From NCBI GenBank assembly GCA_019918135.1, contig WBZZ01001190.1, forward strand, positions 25,001 through 89,000: a DNA stretch of 64,000 nt. Reading direction: 5' to 3'. Shown here in pieces: positions 30,710-41,400 of this stretch. A model generated the notes under the pieces. That model did not search any database and had not been told where the DNA came from. It saw only the letters and a program-made list of their open reading frames with translations. A program made the translations under genes and the position numbers. How positions within the stretch are numbered: position 1 is the first letter of the stretch; the number at the start of each line of letters is the position of its first letter. Origin of the DNA: Paulinella micropora (Eukaryota; Cercozoa; Imbricatea; Euglyphida; Paulinellidae).

Positions 30710-32400
30710 TCACCCTCCTCGCCCGTAGCCAAGCGCGCCAAGCTGGCTGAACCTGACTTCGAGCGTCGTCAAGCGGCCAACCCTGGCTTGCCGGAAGTCG
30801 CGTTTGCTGGCTACAAGTTCGGATTGGATTGAAATCTTAGAGAGGCGAACCCCTCCAGAGATTCCTACAGCTGGAAGGGAGAAAGGGCAGCACGCGGCAC
30901 ATCCCCCTCCCTTCTCAGAGCGGGGGGCAAAGCCCCCCGAGCCCCCCTTCCAGCCCGCGCCAGCGGGCTGCAGCAGTCTCAAGAGGATATTGCGACTGGC
31001 GTTCATATCGCGTCCGTGCTGGAGCGCGCACCACTGGCAGCTATACGTCTTCGCGGCTTTGATGTCCCTCCACAGCGCCCCGCATTGCGTACACGCCTGT
31101 GTCGTGAACTCCTCGTTGCAGATCAGCACTTTGCACTTCCCTACATACTCTCGCTGCAAGTTGAGCAAGCGCTTGCGGAAATCTGCGTGTCGCCAGGCAA
31201 GCAGCTTGCGCTTCGTTTGCCGCGAGATCGCTTTGCCCTTTACCATGCCCGAAGCTCCGAACCAAGGCAGCACAACGTAGTCGTGGTTATCCAGCAGCCA
31301 TCTGGCTGCTTTCTTGTGCACGTCTTGGACCATGTTGTACACTTTGTCACGGACTCGAGTAACAGCACGCCGTAGGCGCCAGCGGTTCCGCTTCTTGCTG
31401 CTGTCCTTAGCCAGTAGTGCGACCTTGCTTTGCAGATTGTCAATGTGCTTCTGCAATCGGTACACGCGTGCAATAGACCCGCGGCCCCATTCGGTTATCG
31501 CGCCCGAGTCCGCATGGTACATGGTCAGAAAGCTCCTCACGCCCGGGTCGATACTCACTACACGCAGCCCGCTGCCGCGGGCTGCAAGGGTAGCAAGGGG
31601 GGCTCGGGGGGCTTGCCCCCCGGGTCCCAGAAAGCCCGCAAAGAAGCCCCGCTGGCAACCCCAGACTGTGTGCGAGATCGCGATCGTTGACCTGCGCTCC
31701 TGCCACTTGCGGAAGCTGACTCTCTTCCAGTGAAAGAACTTGCCCTTCTGGCTAAGATTTGTGATGGCGGAGGCCCGTGCCGCTTGCAGGTCCCGGATGG
31801 CCACTTCTCGGATGTCATAGGGCACGCTGAGAAGCCACGGCCTGGCTCGCACAAATTCGCTATCTTGTTTCACAAACCGCAGGCGCAGAGTATCCAAATC
31901 GAAGTCGCCCAGGCAGCGCATTCTACCGCCCATCTCGGCCCTTCTTTGTTCTCGGCGCTCCTTTTGCTCTTGGCGTTCCCTGGCTTTCCTAGCCTTGATC
32001 TCCTCGGGCGTCTCCTCCTTCTCCTCCTTGTCTTTCCGCTCCTGCGGCTTCTCCTCTTTTTTTCTTCTCTTGTGCTTGGCGGGCTTTTCCTCCTTTTTTT
32101 CTTGGCGCCGTCTCTTTTTACTAGCAACCTGCGTGGGTTGACCTTGCTGCTGCTCCTCTTCGCTGGGCCAGGGGAAACGCTCATCCTCTTTTCTCAGCCA
32201 GGCCACCGCCGCATTCCAGGTGGTATGAACTGCCCGAAATATCAGCCAAGCCTTACGCAGCCAAGCTCGCCTAACCTGTTTATCCTTGGTCTTTGGGTAG
32301 ATCCTGCACGTGAGTGTCTTGAGCGGGGGCGTCTTACCTGCTTTCTTATTCAGACTAAACTTCTTCTTGGGCGGCTTGTTCTGCGTCTCGTCTGCTTTGG
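30710..32400 (-). CDS. Fanzor/TnpB-like RNA-guided nuclease
   Basis: The minus-strand frame has no ATG. The first alternative start is a GTG at 32206, but homology begins earlier (TCRIYPKTKDKQ, FRAVHTTWNAAV), the usual TnpB N-terminus, so the true start lies upstream among palindromic elements or is lost. Counting from 32206: a Lys/Glu-rich insert (30-90), then RuvC-I SIDPGVRSF with D220, RuvC-II ICNEEFTTQ with E365/366, a zinc ribbon (C372, C375, C390, C393) and RuvC-III GRDMNASRN with D400. The triad is intact. The family cuts DNA guided by a transposon-end RNA. Palindromic elements sit between residues ~193 and 213 and form the C-terminal extension after ~410. A scrap of the same gene is at 13.0 kb. 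Confidence 0.8.
30825..30975 (+). repeat. Repeat block plus GC-rich palindromic element, copy 4
   Basis: GGATTGGATTGAAATCTTAG... to CAGCCCGCGCCAGCGGGCTG. It covers the 3' end of the Fanzor frame and supplies the codons after the conserved NASRNILLRLL block. Confidence 0.8.
31560..31630 (+). repeat. GC-rich palindromic element, copy 5, inside Fanzor
   Basis: CGCAGCCCGCTGCCGCGGGC, then GGGGGGCTCGGGGGGC and CCCCCCGGG. It is read through in frame as a Gly/Pro/Ala-rich insert just before the RuvC-I strand. Confidence 0.8.
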
Positions 32401-32402
32401 CT

Positions 32403-32495
32403 GCCAGCCCGCTGGCGCGGGCTGAAGGGGGGGTTCGGGGGGCCTCGCCCCCCGCGGGCTGAAGGGGGGGCTCGGGGGGCCTTGCCCCCCGGACT
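32403..32495 (+). repeat. GC-rich palindromic element, copies 6 and 7 (tandem)
   Basis: AGCCCGCTGGCGCGGGCTGA with a G-run arm and CCCCCCGCGGGCTGAAGG, immediately followed by a second partial copy. It lies at the 5' limit of recognisable Fanzor sequence. Confidence 0.8.
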
Positions 32496-32589
32496 CAGTC
32501 CAGAACGGCGCATAATCTTTCGACGGGGGCTCTGGAGGAGGCTGCGCGGGCCTGAACTTTTTCTCCCGGGTCTTCTCTTCTTGTGGGCA

Positions 32590-32655
32590 ACCTGCCAGCC
32601 CGCTAGTGCGGGCTGAAGGGGGGTTCGGGGGGCCTTGCCCCCCGCGCCGCCTCAT
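32590..32655 (+). repeat. GC-rich palindromic element, copy 8
   Basis: CCAGCCCGCTAGTGCGGGCT with a G-run arm and CTTGCCCCCCGCGCCGCCTC, leading into interspersed repeat A as at 19.6 kb. Confidence 0.8.
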
Positions 32656-33280
32656 TGGAAAAATCACTGGTGGGATGGCTTGGACGGAGTTTGTCGTCGA
32701 GGCAGGACCCGTAAAGCCAAGGGCGGGGCCATGCTTGCTTGTACCTGGTGACAAGGTTAAATTTATGAATTTAGAGTGGGGGCAAAAATAGGCCAACTTT
32801 TTTTTGGAACCAACCAAAGGGGGGGGGGGGGCGCCCCCCCCCCCCTCCTTTCTTTTCTTCGGGGGAGGGGGAGAGAGGAGAGGGAAAGGGAAGGGGAAGG
32901 GCGCCCCCCCCCTCCTCTTTTTCTTTTATTTCCTTTGGGAGCGGGAGGGAGGGGGGGGGGGGAGAGAGGTAGATGTGCCCCCCCCCTTCCCTTCACTTTC
33001 TCTCACTTGCCTCCTCCCCCCGCCCCCCCCCCCACCCCTCCCTCCTCTCCTCGGGCCTTCCTCCCAGGTTGGCCTAGCCAGTTATTCTGCTGACGAGTTT
33101 GTTTTGATATGGTCGAAAAAGGCAATACCAGAGGACACTTTGGCAAAGCACTCCGTTTCAGCCGTATCACTAGCAAAAAATAGTTGTTTTCAAACATTCA
33201 ATGAATCACAGGCGTGGATGTGGCTAAAGACAATTTGTTTCTTTTTTCTTTCTTGCAACTATGTAATAAACGTCTTTTAT
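32640..33280 (+). repeat. Interspersed repeat A, copy 2
   Basis: Starts and ends like the 19,680-20,000 copy but is twice as long. The centre (32,815-33,065) has gained alternating G-run and C-run blocks and GGGA repeats. This shows the G/C tracts expanding inside an otherwise conserved unit. Confidence 0.85.
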
Positions 33281-33790
33281 TAAAGCTCTCAGACAAGGTT
33301 GTCGGGCAAGAAAAAAATTTTGTTTTTCCTGATTTTATGTTTTTCATATTTTGTTGACCCTGCGCACGGTGGCCGAGCCATGGCTCCGACAGGGCGCCGT
33401 TGGGTCAGCGCTCAATCCTAGCGGCTAGGCTTGCTCGACCAAGCCACGAGAGAGAAGGGGGGGGGGGGGGGCGCCATCTCCCCCATCCCTTTCCCCCTAT
33501 CCTTCCCTCCCTTTCTCCGACCACCCCCGAGAGTGCGCCGGGGTAGGAGAGGGGGGGGGGGGGAGGGGAGAGAGATGTGCCCCCCCTTCCCTTCCCTCTC
33601 CCTCACTTGCCTCCTCTCCCTCCCTTTCCTCCCCCTTTCCCCCCCGCACACACACACACACACACACAAACAAAAGAATAAAAAGTGCTGCCGGCCAAAA
33701 AACAAAAAAGGAAAAACATAGAGTGTGCATAGAAAAATGGGGAGTGCACCATCTACCACGGACGCTAGCAGTACAGAGGAGCCCTCTCTC
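33281..33790. other. Repeat-rich spacer with G/C runs and (CA)n
   Basis: No independent gene is supported. It contains G-runs at ~33,455, mixed purine and pyrimidine blocks to 33,640, and a (CA)n microsatellite at 33,645-33,670. A long minus-strand frame crosses it, but its sequence here is simple repeat. Confidence 0.5.
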
Positions 33791-34962
33791 AAGAAATTAT
33801 GTACAAAAGTGCGCACAGAACTTCGAATTGACTTAGCTTGTGACAGGCACGGGGTCGACGGCTGGTTGCGGCTGCAGCTGAGCCCCACGGCAGTGCTGCG
33901 CGGCAGCGCCTTCATTATGGGCGCCGGATGCTTCGAAGTTTGTCTCGCACTGATCGCCAACGCACAGTTGTCAAACGGGTGGGTCGCACGATCGCAGCTG
34001 ACACAGCGGTGGCAGCCGTCCGCCGCTATGCGCAGAAGACATCCGGGACACTTTGCTTGCGTGGCCTGCGCAATCCTGTCCCAGTCGTAACGTTTTTTCT
34101 CCGTGACCAGCTGACCGGCGGCGCTGCTGCCGGCGGTAGGTGTGGTAGGGACATGTCGAAGGGGGCGCTCCGCAGGGTCCGCCAACAGCAAGGCCGCACT
34201 TGAGTCTTGAGCTTCGGGCAAGTTGGGTAGCGGCGCTCTTGTATGCTCGTCTTCTTCTTTTTCTTCTTTTTTTTCTTTTTCTTTTTCTTTTCCTTCTCCT
34301 TTTCCTTTTCCTTCTCCTTTTCCTTCTCCTTCTCCTTTTCCTTCTCCTTCTCCTTTTCCTTCTCCTTCTCCTTCTCCTTCTCCTTTTTCTTTTTCTTCTC
34401 CTTCTCCTCCTTTTTCTTCTCCTTCTCCTTTTTCTTTTTCTTCTCCTTCTCCTCCTTTTTCTTCTCCTTCTCCGTCTTCTTCTTCCTCTTCTTCTCCTTC
34501 TTGCGCACGTTGTCCCGGAAGGCAAGGTGTAGGTGGCGTATACAACTTGAAGCCTGGGGAATCCACGCCCGGTTGTCCGTGGATTTCCTGACCTGTTCTG
34601 TCCTCCTCCTCGTCGTCGTTGACGGAGTGCGGCTCCGGGCTAGCAAGGCTTGCGTTGCCAGGAGTCGCCGATCTACTTCCCGCTCGAGCGCTGTTTTCCT
34701 TCGTCGGCAACGGAACGGTGGCGCGGCGTAGTCGTTGCACACGCCCCGACCCGGGTGTTTTGAAGGAGGGGCTGGGGGTCATGACCGTGGACGGGCGCTT
34801 GTGACCCCCGCGTCTTTGTCGGGAAACTTTGGGGGAGGCTTGGCTTTGTGCGGCTCTGCGATTAGCGGCACCCCGCCCTCGGCCGTTGAAGATGGTCGCA
34901 GGTGCTTGCTTGCAGCGCGTCTGGGTTGTTTCATGGACAACTACAAGAGGCTTATTCTGCAC
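33418..34962 (-). CDS. Lys/Glu/Gly-repeat protein with zinc-binding motif
   Basis: A 514-residue frame. Residues 1-150 are basic then acidic and disordered (NGRGRGAANRRAA, SVNDDEEEDRTGQ). A ~90-residue (EGE/KEK) repeat follows, encoded by TTCTCC units at 34,245-34,500. Then comes KKRYDWDRIAQATQAKCPGC, leading to a Cys cluster (CPGC...CHRCVSC...H...C), a plausible zinc finger like those in mobile-element ORFs. The sequence after that overlaps interspersed repeat C and G-run DNA, so the real end is probably near 33,960. Function unknown. Confidence 0.4.
   Translation of the reverse strand: MQNKPLVVVHETTQTRCKQAPATIFNGRGRGAANRRAAQSQASPKVSRQRRGGHKRPSTVMTPSPSFKTPGSGRVQRLRRATVPLPTKENSARAGSRSATPGNASLASPEPHSVNDDEEEDRTGQEIHGQPGVDSPGFKLYTPPTPCLPGQRAQEGEEEEEEDGEGEEKGGEGEEKEKGEGEEKGGEGEEKEKGEGEGEGEGKGEGEGKGEGEGKGEGKGKGEGKEKEKEKKEEKEEDEHTRAPLPNLPEAQDSSAALLLADPAERPLRHVPTTPTAGSSAAGQLVTEKKRYDWDRIAQATQAKCPGCLLRIAADGCHRCVSCDRATHPFDNCALAISARQTSKHPAPIMKALPRSTAVGLSCSRNQPSTPCLSQAKSIRSSVRTFVHNFLREGSSVLLASVVDGALPIFLCTLYVFPFLFFGRQHFLFFCLCVCVCVCGGERGRKGRERRQVREREGKGGHISLPSPPPPLLPRRTLGGGRRKGGKDRGKGMGEMAPPPPPFSLVAWSSKPSR
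33795..33945 (+). repeat. Interspersed repeat C, copy 2
   Basis: Matches 30,225-30,400. It lies within the 3' part of the minus-strand Lys/Glu-rich frame, so the apparent C-terminus of that protein is repeat-derived. Confidence 0.8.
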
Positions 34963-35789
34963 CTACAACCAAGGCAACTTACCCCGAGCCTTTACAAACG
35001 AAGTACTTGAAAGACCGAGCGAGCGCATTGTGTGTGTTGGGGCCCCATCTAAAAAAAAAGGTAGTCTACATTTCTTTCAAGTACCTAACGGTGCGTGCTA
35101 TAGCCGTTGCAAAAAACAAAATCTAAGAACTTAAAGCAAGCAGTTTTTTTGAGCGAGGGGCGGGGCAGGTCTTGCACAGAAATCGAAGGCAACGTTCAAA
35201 GAGGAGAAGCTCATGCAAGCTCGTCTTCCTGTTGGCAAGGCAGCCTCTGTCACTCAGAAGGAATCTTCCTCTGCATGTGAGCTCTTCCTTTCCTTTCCCC
35301 GCCGGCTTACTGCAACCTGTCTTTATGGCTATCTTCCTTTGCTGCGAGCTCTTCAAAACCTGTGGTGTCCTTTGTGCATGACTAGTCAAAAGGCTGGTTT
35401 TCAGTGCTTTGGATCTTGATACCAACCAGCTCTTGGAGGTACAACAAGCACTGCTGCATATGCATATAGTTGTGCAACCAAAATTTACGTTGTAGTGAAT
35501 ACAACTTTCTTTTTTAGGCTTTCCAGACGGAAGAGGCAAAAGCTCTTGTGTTCGAGGCAAACATGTTGCAGCGAATACTTAGGCATTCTCTAGGGGTCGC
35601 CATCTTGAGGGACTGTTACTTTGCAAAACATGTTGCCAACGGAATTTCCCCTTCTAATCTTTTAAGGCAAGGTATTTCTTTATAGTTGGGCACAGCGCGC
35701 TCTTTACACCATTGTGTTGTGCTGAGTGACACGGAAAAAAAAACAGCGTAAAATCCGGCAACGAGGGGGGGGGATTGTGTTTCGATTTC
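34963..35789. other. Gene-free stretch
   Basis: I see no gene. Short open frames exist on both strands without any domain or codon pattern. A G-run lies at ~35,764. Confidence 0.4.
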
Positions 35790-37360
35790 GTGTTTTCAGC
35801 TTTCTGCATCCCCGTTCCCTGCTGATGGTTCTGTGCTTTGACGACATGTTTAGGCTCTATGCACAGATTTCTCGCCTCGTTACCTGCTAGTGGTTTTCGT
35901 GTTTTGATTACGGTTCTGTGTGCAGATTTCTCGTCTCGTTGCTTGTTGGTGATTTTTGTGCTTCGATTTCGTGTTTTAGTTTTGTACACAGATTTCTCGT
36001 CTTGTTTCCTGCTGGTGATTTTCGTACTTCGATTTCGTGTTTTCGGTTCTGTACGCAGATTTCTCGTCTCGTTGCCTGCTAGCGATTTTTGTGCTTCGAT
36101 TCAGTGTTTCGGTTTTGTGCACAGATTTCTCGTCTCGTTGCCTGCTGGCAATTTCGTGCTTCGGTTTTGTGCTTCAGTTTTGTGCGCAGATTTCTCGTCT
36201 CGTTGCCTGCTGGCGATTTTTGTGCTTCGATTTCGTGTTTGGGTTTCGTGCACAGATTTCTCGTCTTGTTGTTTGCTGGCGATTTTCGTGCTTCGATTTT
36301 GTGCTTCGGTTTCGTGCGCAGATTTCTCGTCTCGTTGCTTGCTGGCGATTTCTGTGCTTCGATTTTGTGTTTCGGTTTCGTGCGCAGATTTCTCGTCTCG
36401 TCGTCTGCTGGCAATTTCGTGCTTCGGTTTTGTGCTTCAGTTTTGTGCGCAGATTTCTCGTCTCGTCGTCTGCTAGCAATTTCGTGCTTCAATTTCGTTT
36501 TTCGGTTTTCTGCGCAGATTTCTCGTCTCGTTGCCTGCTAGAAATTTCGTGCTTCGATTTCGTTTTTCGGTTTTGTGCGCAGATTTCTCGTCCCGTCGTC
36601 TGCTAGCAATTTCGTGCTTCGATTTCGTTTTTCAGTTTTGTGCGCAGATTCCTCGTCCCGTTGTCTGCTAGCAATTTTTTGCTTCAATTTCGTGTTTCGG
36701 TTTTCGTGCGCAGATTTCTAGTCTCGTCGTCTGCTAGCAATTTCGTGTTTCGGTTTTGTGCGCAGATTTCTCGTCCCGTCGTCTGCTAGCAATTTCGTGC
36801 TTCGATTTCGTTTTTCAGTTTTGTGCGCAGATTCCTCGTCTCGTCGTCTGCTAGCAATTTCGTGCTTCAATTTCGTTTTTCGGTTTTGTGCGCAGATTTC
36901 TCGTCTCGTTGCCTGCTAGCAATTTCGTGCTTCGATTTCGTTTTTTGGTTTTGTGCGCAGATTTCTCGTCTCGTCGTCTGCTAGCAATTTCGTGCTTCAA
37001 TTTCGTTTTTCGGTTTTCTGCGCAGATTTCTCGTCTCGTTGCCTGCTAGAAATTTCGTGCTTCGATTTCGTTTTTTGGTTTTGTGCGCAGATTTCTCGTC
37101 CCGTCGTCTGCTAGCAATTTCGTGCTTCGATTTCGTTTTTCAGTTTTGTGCGCAGATTCTTCGTCTCGTCGTGCTAGCAATTTCGTGCTTCAATTTCGTT
37201 TTTCGGTTTTGTGCGCAGATTTCTCGTCTCGTTGCCTGCTAAAAATTTCGTGCTTCGATTTCGTTTTTTGGTTTTGTGCGCAGATTTCTCGTCCCGTCGT
37301 CTGCTAGCAATTTCGTGCTTCGATTTCGTTTTTGAGTTTTGTGCGCAGATTTCTCGTTTC
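35790..37360 (+). repeat. Tandem array, ~65-bp unit, about 23 copies
   Basis: Unit core: GTGCGCAGATTTCTCGTCTC, then a GTCTGCTAGCAA or TGCCTGCTGGC variant, then TTTCGTGCTTCGATTTCG and a TTTCGGTTTT link. Units vary in length by a few bases and diverge toward the left end. Every unit has a TGCGCAG that looks like a splice acceptor. The array ends ~120 bp before the first exon of the SET-like gene. Confidence 0.95.
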
Positions 37361-37480
37361 GTTTCCTAGCTGTGCTTTTGTATTTCAGCTTGGTGTATTA
37401 GAGTGTCCTGTCTCTCGTGTATTTGCAGTAAACGCAATGTGCTCGATGGAGGAAGAGTCGGCTAACAAGAAACAGTACAG

Positions 37481-38351
37481 GGAGTTCCAGAACCGTTGCA
37501 TGCTCTTGCTCTGGTTCTGGGACAAACGGCATATCCAAGACCGCGTATTCTGCAATCTTGGGACAGTTCGCAAGCGCTCAATGCTCTCGCTACGTCGTCG
37601 CTCAGCAAAGGTCTGGAAAAAGAGTGGGGTAGAAACAAGAGGAAATGTAGTAGGGGGAGGGGAGAGGTAACTATTGGTGGTGTTTGTGGCTAGATCCAGT
37701 CCTCCTAACGCGACTCATTGCAGGGAGTGGCATGCGCATGGCCGACGAGCTCGACCGCCTGAGCGAAATTTGCCGTACGCGAGATGTGTACCTGCGCGAC
37801 GTGGAAGAAGCGCTGAGACGCTCTACAGAGCCCCACTCTCTCTCTTTGTCGCCTTCAACTAAACCGACACATGTACGATTAGCCCATTGCGATCTTTGAC
37901 GTATGTTGTTTTTGGTTATATATAGAGAGATCGAACCCCCCGGGTCGTCTACAGCTCAGACCTCGTCGTTGCGCTAGATCCGACGCAAGAACCACCTGGC
38001 CTGGGACTACGCACTGACGGTCTGGAGCTCTGGCCAGGCGATGTGATCCCCTATGCGGGTGCCATGAGGTCTTGTTCTCTCTCTCTTTCTCTTTCTCTCT
38101 CTCTCTCGTTTGTACACCGATGTCTTTGCTTGCTTAGCAATCGCGCGTTGGTCCAACGGCGATGGCTTGCTCGCACCACAGATTCTACTCAAGATGTCAT
38201 GGAGGGCCTGCGCCTAGGGGGCTGGCTCGCGGCAGACGCCGGTGACAAACAACCTAACGCCAAGCGCACGGTAAGCGACATCAACGGAGAAGCGGTTTTA
38301 GTTATTGCCGTAGTTGCCAGAATTCCTGTTGGTGGTTTTATCTACGTCTAA
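37481..38351 (+). CDS. Spliced SET-like domain gene (putative protein methyltransferase)
   Basis: Four exons inferred from GT-AG pairs that keep one frame: 37481-37610, 37724-37872, 37926-38068 and 38138-38351, with introns of 113, 53 and 69 nt, the last a CT-rich run. The first listed exon may have more exons upstream. The last two encode GLGLRTDGLELWPGDVIPYA, like the first strands of a SET domain, and QPNAKRTVSD...VLVIAVVARIPVGGFIYV, like its C-terminal PN...A.rdIpxGe strands. SET enzymes methylate lysines using SAM. The NHS motif is weak (DKQPNA) and the protein ends where the catalytic Tyr strand should be, so activity is uncertain. Confidence 0.5.
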
Positions 38352-38437
38352 ACTCATTAGAATTTTCTTAAAGCATTTAATTAAAAAGAAAGGCTTTTGT
38401 ACTGAACATTTCTTCTAATTTAATAACCGGATTTTTT

Positions 38438-41400
38438 TCAAAAAGCTGTGTAAGCAAGGTTGTCGATTTCCAAGGGCAGATCGGTGATTTCTGCAATGGC
38501 AAGTTCGATGTGTATCTTCCATTGAGGGAAGGCGGCATTCTCGAGCATAATGTTAACCCAGTCCTCGAATTCGTCGTGCGCCCGCTCCATGATGAGGTGC
38601 ATGCTTTGGACAAAGGAGCCGAAGGCGTCGGTGCCCATAGAGGTGAGCAGGTAGGGTAGGAGCGCGCCGAGGGTGCCGGTCTGGCGTCCGCCCAGCTGTA
38701 CCCCTGCGCTGCCTCCTTGCCCTCCCCCCTCGAAGAGGCTGGGGAAGAGGCGCTGTAGAGAGAGGTTGCCGTGGAGGTTGGACAGAAGCTCGAGTTCTTG
38801 CTGGATGTGTGCGCCGGAGACTGTGCTCCGTGCAGTGCAGGCGGCGGCGCCGCTTTCCCGCCGGCGGATCATGAGTGTCTCGGCGCACGCGTGGAGGGGG
38901 CACTTGGCGTCGCTGTGCCAGGCGTCGTAGGTGGCCCGATTTTCGGCGCCGCTGTCGTATACAGCGCGCAGCCAAGCGCCGAGCCAGGTGGGGGCGCGTA
39001 GGTGGCTGAGCAGGGCGCCAAGCGCGCTCTCAAGGCGGCACTGCCCCCCTGATCCTTTTCCGCGCAGGCCAGGAGACAGCAGCACTAAAACGGTGGCGAT
39101 CAAGAGAGTAAGCAGGACAGACAGCAAAGGGTCACTTTCGCCCGCCCAGAGGGCGCCGCTGTCGGCAAACGCGGGAATCGAGGTGCTCCGGCTGCGGCGG
39201 GCGATCCCCGCCTCGTTGGTGCGTTGCCTTTCGCTGGCGGGCAGTGCGTCGCTGACGGCGCGGCCCCGCAACAGCATGCGCAGTAGAAGGGCCAGGAGGA
39301 CCGAGAGCCGCACTTGCTTGGTGGTGGTGGTGGTGGTGGTGGTGGGGACAACGACGACAACCCTGGCGCCGGCTAGGCGGCGCGCGAGCTCCTGGTTGTG
39401 CGTGGGCAACTCTCCCAGAAAAGCCAGCAGCACCAGGCAGGAAGTGGGCTGGGTGTGCCCGCGGAGGAGCCTACAGAGGTTGGGGACGACCAAGGCGCCG
39501 GGGGCCTGGTGCTCGGTCTGGCAGTAATGCGTCAGGAGTTGCAGTATCTGGCGGGGCTCGTTGTTAGCCCCTGCAGCGCCGAGGTTTTTGGCCAGCACCT
39601 GCTGCAGAACCTGGGTGTTGTCGAGCCACGAGCGGGCGGCGGCGCAGCCGAGGTGCGGAGGCCTAGCTAAGTTGCGGGGGCTTAGCATGACAAAGGTGTG
39701 GAGACAGGAGGCCGCCTGCAGGCACTGTTCTAGCTGGTGCTGCGCTTGCAGCAGGTGCGTGGCTTTTAATTCCTCGGAGCGGCTGACGGAGTAGGGCATG
39801 CTGCTGCTGTCTGAGAGCAGCAGCCAAAGGAGCGCGCGGGCGTAGGGCTTGGGCTCGCGCAGCCTAGGGCTGGCCCAGCGGTCGACGCGAAGCTGGCAAG
39901 CGACGGTTTGCAGAGTAGCGTGGCTCCACCAGCCGCCGTGGCCGGCCTGGTCGCCCAGCAGAGCGACCTGCTGCTGCACCTCTCGGTGCAAGGCAAAGAT
40001 TGCGCCCAGCAGGAGGCTGTGTGCCGAGCGCTCGAGCCGCTGCAGGTACAGGCTGTGGGCGGTATGCCCAAGGGGGCAGAGCCACTCGGTAGCCTCCTCC
40101 CTGCCGCCCTGGTCCAGCGGCCTGGCCAGCACGGGCGTCAGCTCCGCCAGCAGTGTGCGGCGCTGCGCCGCGCTGTCCGGCCGAGCGCTACCCAGGAGCT
40201 CGTCCAGCAGCACCGCTAGCCAGACCTCGAGCATGCAGAGTTTCGACGTGGCGGGGGGGCACAGGATGTTGAGGGGCGTCGCCAGGGTGTCATCATCCCA
40301 AGCGACCCGAAGCCCGCCCCAGCGCGCGCTTAGCTCTTGTCGCAGCCACGAACCGCCCCCCGACAAGCTCCGCATGTCCCGGCACAGGAGCAGCGCCAGG
40401 TCGCGGTCTTGCGCGGTGGTGCCGCTCGAGCGGATCAAGCCCGGGGGGAGCAACGTGCCGTTTGCCCGGGGGGGGCCGCGGAGGTGGGGCAGCAAGTTGA
40501 GCGCGTGCTGCAGCTGCGCCTCTGCCACCGCCGCTTCGCCGTTGGGCAGTTCTATGACGCCGCCCAGCGCGAGGGGGTCTAACCTCCGCAGACGCCCCAG
40601 GGCCGATCCCTGCACCTGGTCCTCCAGCTTTTTCTGTAGCAGCGCTGCCCAGCGCAGCGCTCGCTTGGCCAGCACGGCCTGCGAACAAGGCAGGACCCGC
40701 CTCCCTTGCCCTGCCGCGGCTTCTTCTCTTTCTTCCTCTTCTCCGCCCCCCCACCCCTCCTTTTCCTCCTCCGTTCGCAGCCGCATGAAAGCGTTGCTGA
40801 CCGGCCGCAAGGAGCCCCCTATCCAGCTCGTCAAGAGGTCCGAGCTCGCATGCAGCACTAGCGCCAGCAAGGCTCCGGCGCGCGAACCACCCTTGAACCC
40901 AGACAGCGCCCAGCCGCTGGCCGCTGCCTCGCCCATGCCGCACACCCACAGCACTAGGACCCGGCGGGGTGCTACCAACTTGCCCAGGTACCGTTGCAGC
41001 AAGCACCAGCCACAGAGGCTTGCGTCGCCTAGGTACACCAGCAGAAAGCGTGCCAGCACCGTGTCCCAGTAGGACAAGCAGGCCCCGCCCAGCGCGGTCA
41101 CCAACATCGCAAAGGCCCCATCGAAGAGCCACGAGTAGGCCGCCGAGGCGTTCGACGTTGAACACTCTAGCTTGGACAGGCGGAGCTGCCACACGCTGGC
41201 GTACAAGTGGCAGTACATCCAGGCGACGAACGTCCACACAGCCCCCACCCCCCACTTGTCCCCGCCCTCGCCGCTGCTGTCCTCCCACCAGCCGCAAACT
41301 AGCGCGTACTGTATGAGCATCACCGATAGAACCTGGAAAAGCCACCAGCAAAAGCTAATAGTCAAGAGCTGACGCCTCCAGGGAGAAGGTGCTCGCTGGA

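Noticed and set aside
34200-34731. Plus-strand Phe/Ser and Ser/Pro frames opposite the Lys/Glu repeat
   Set aside because: Antisense of a TTCTCC microsatellite; the minus frame is longer and has flanking ordered sequence and a zinc motif.
35790-37360. CRISPR-like array
   Set aside because: Units are contiguous and similar throughout, with no unique spacers and no cas genes; it is a eukaryotic minisatellite.
39849-41072. 407-residue plus-strand frame over the large membrane protein
   Set aside because: Ser/Arg/Pro-rich antisense shadow; the minus frame has clear membrane segments and a 1034-residue uninterrupted length.
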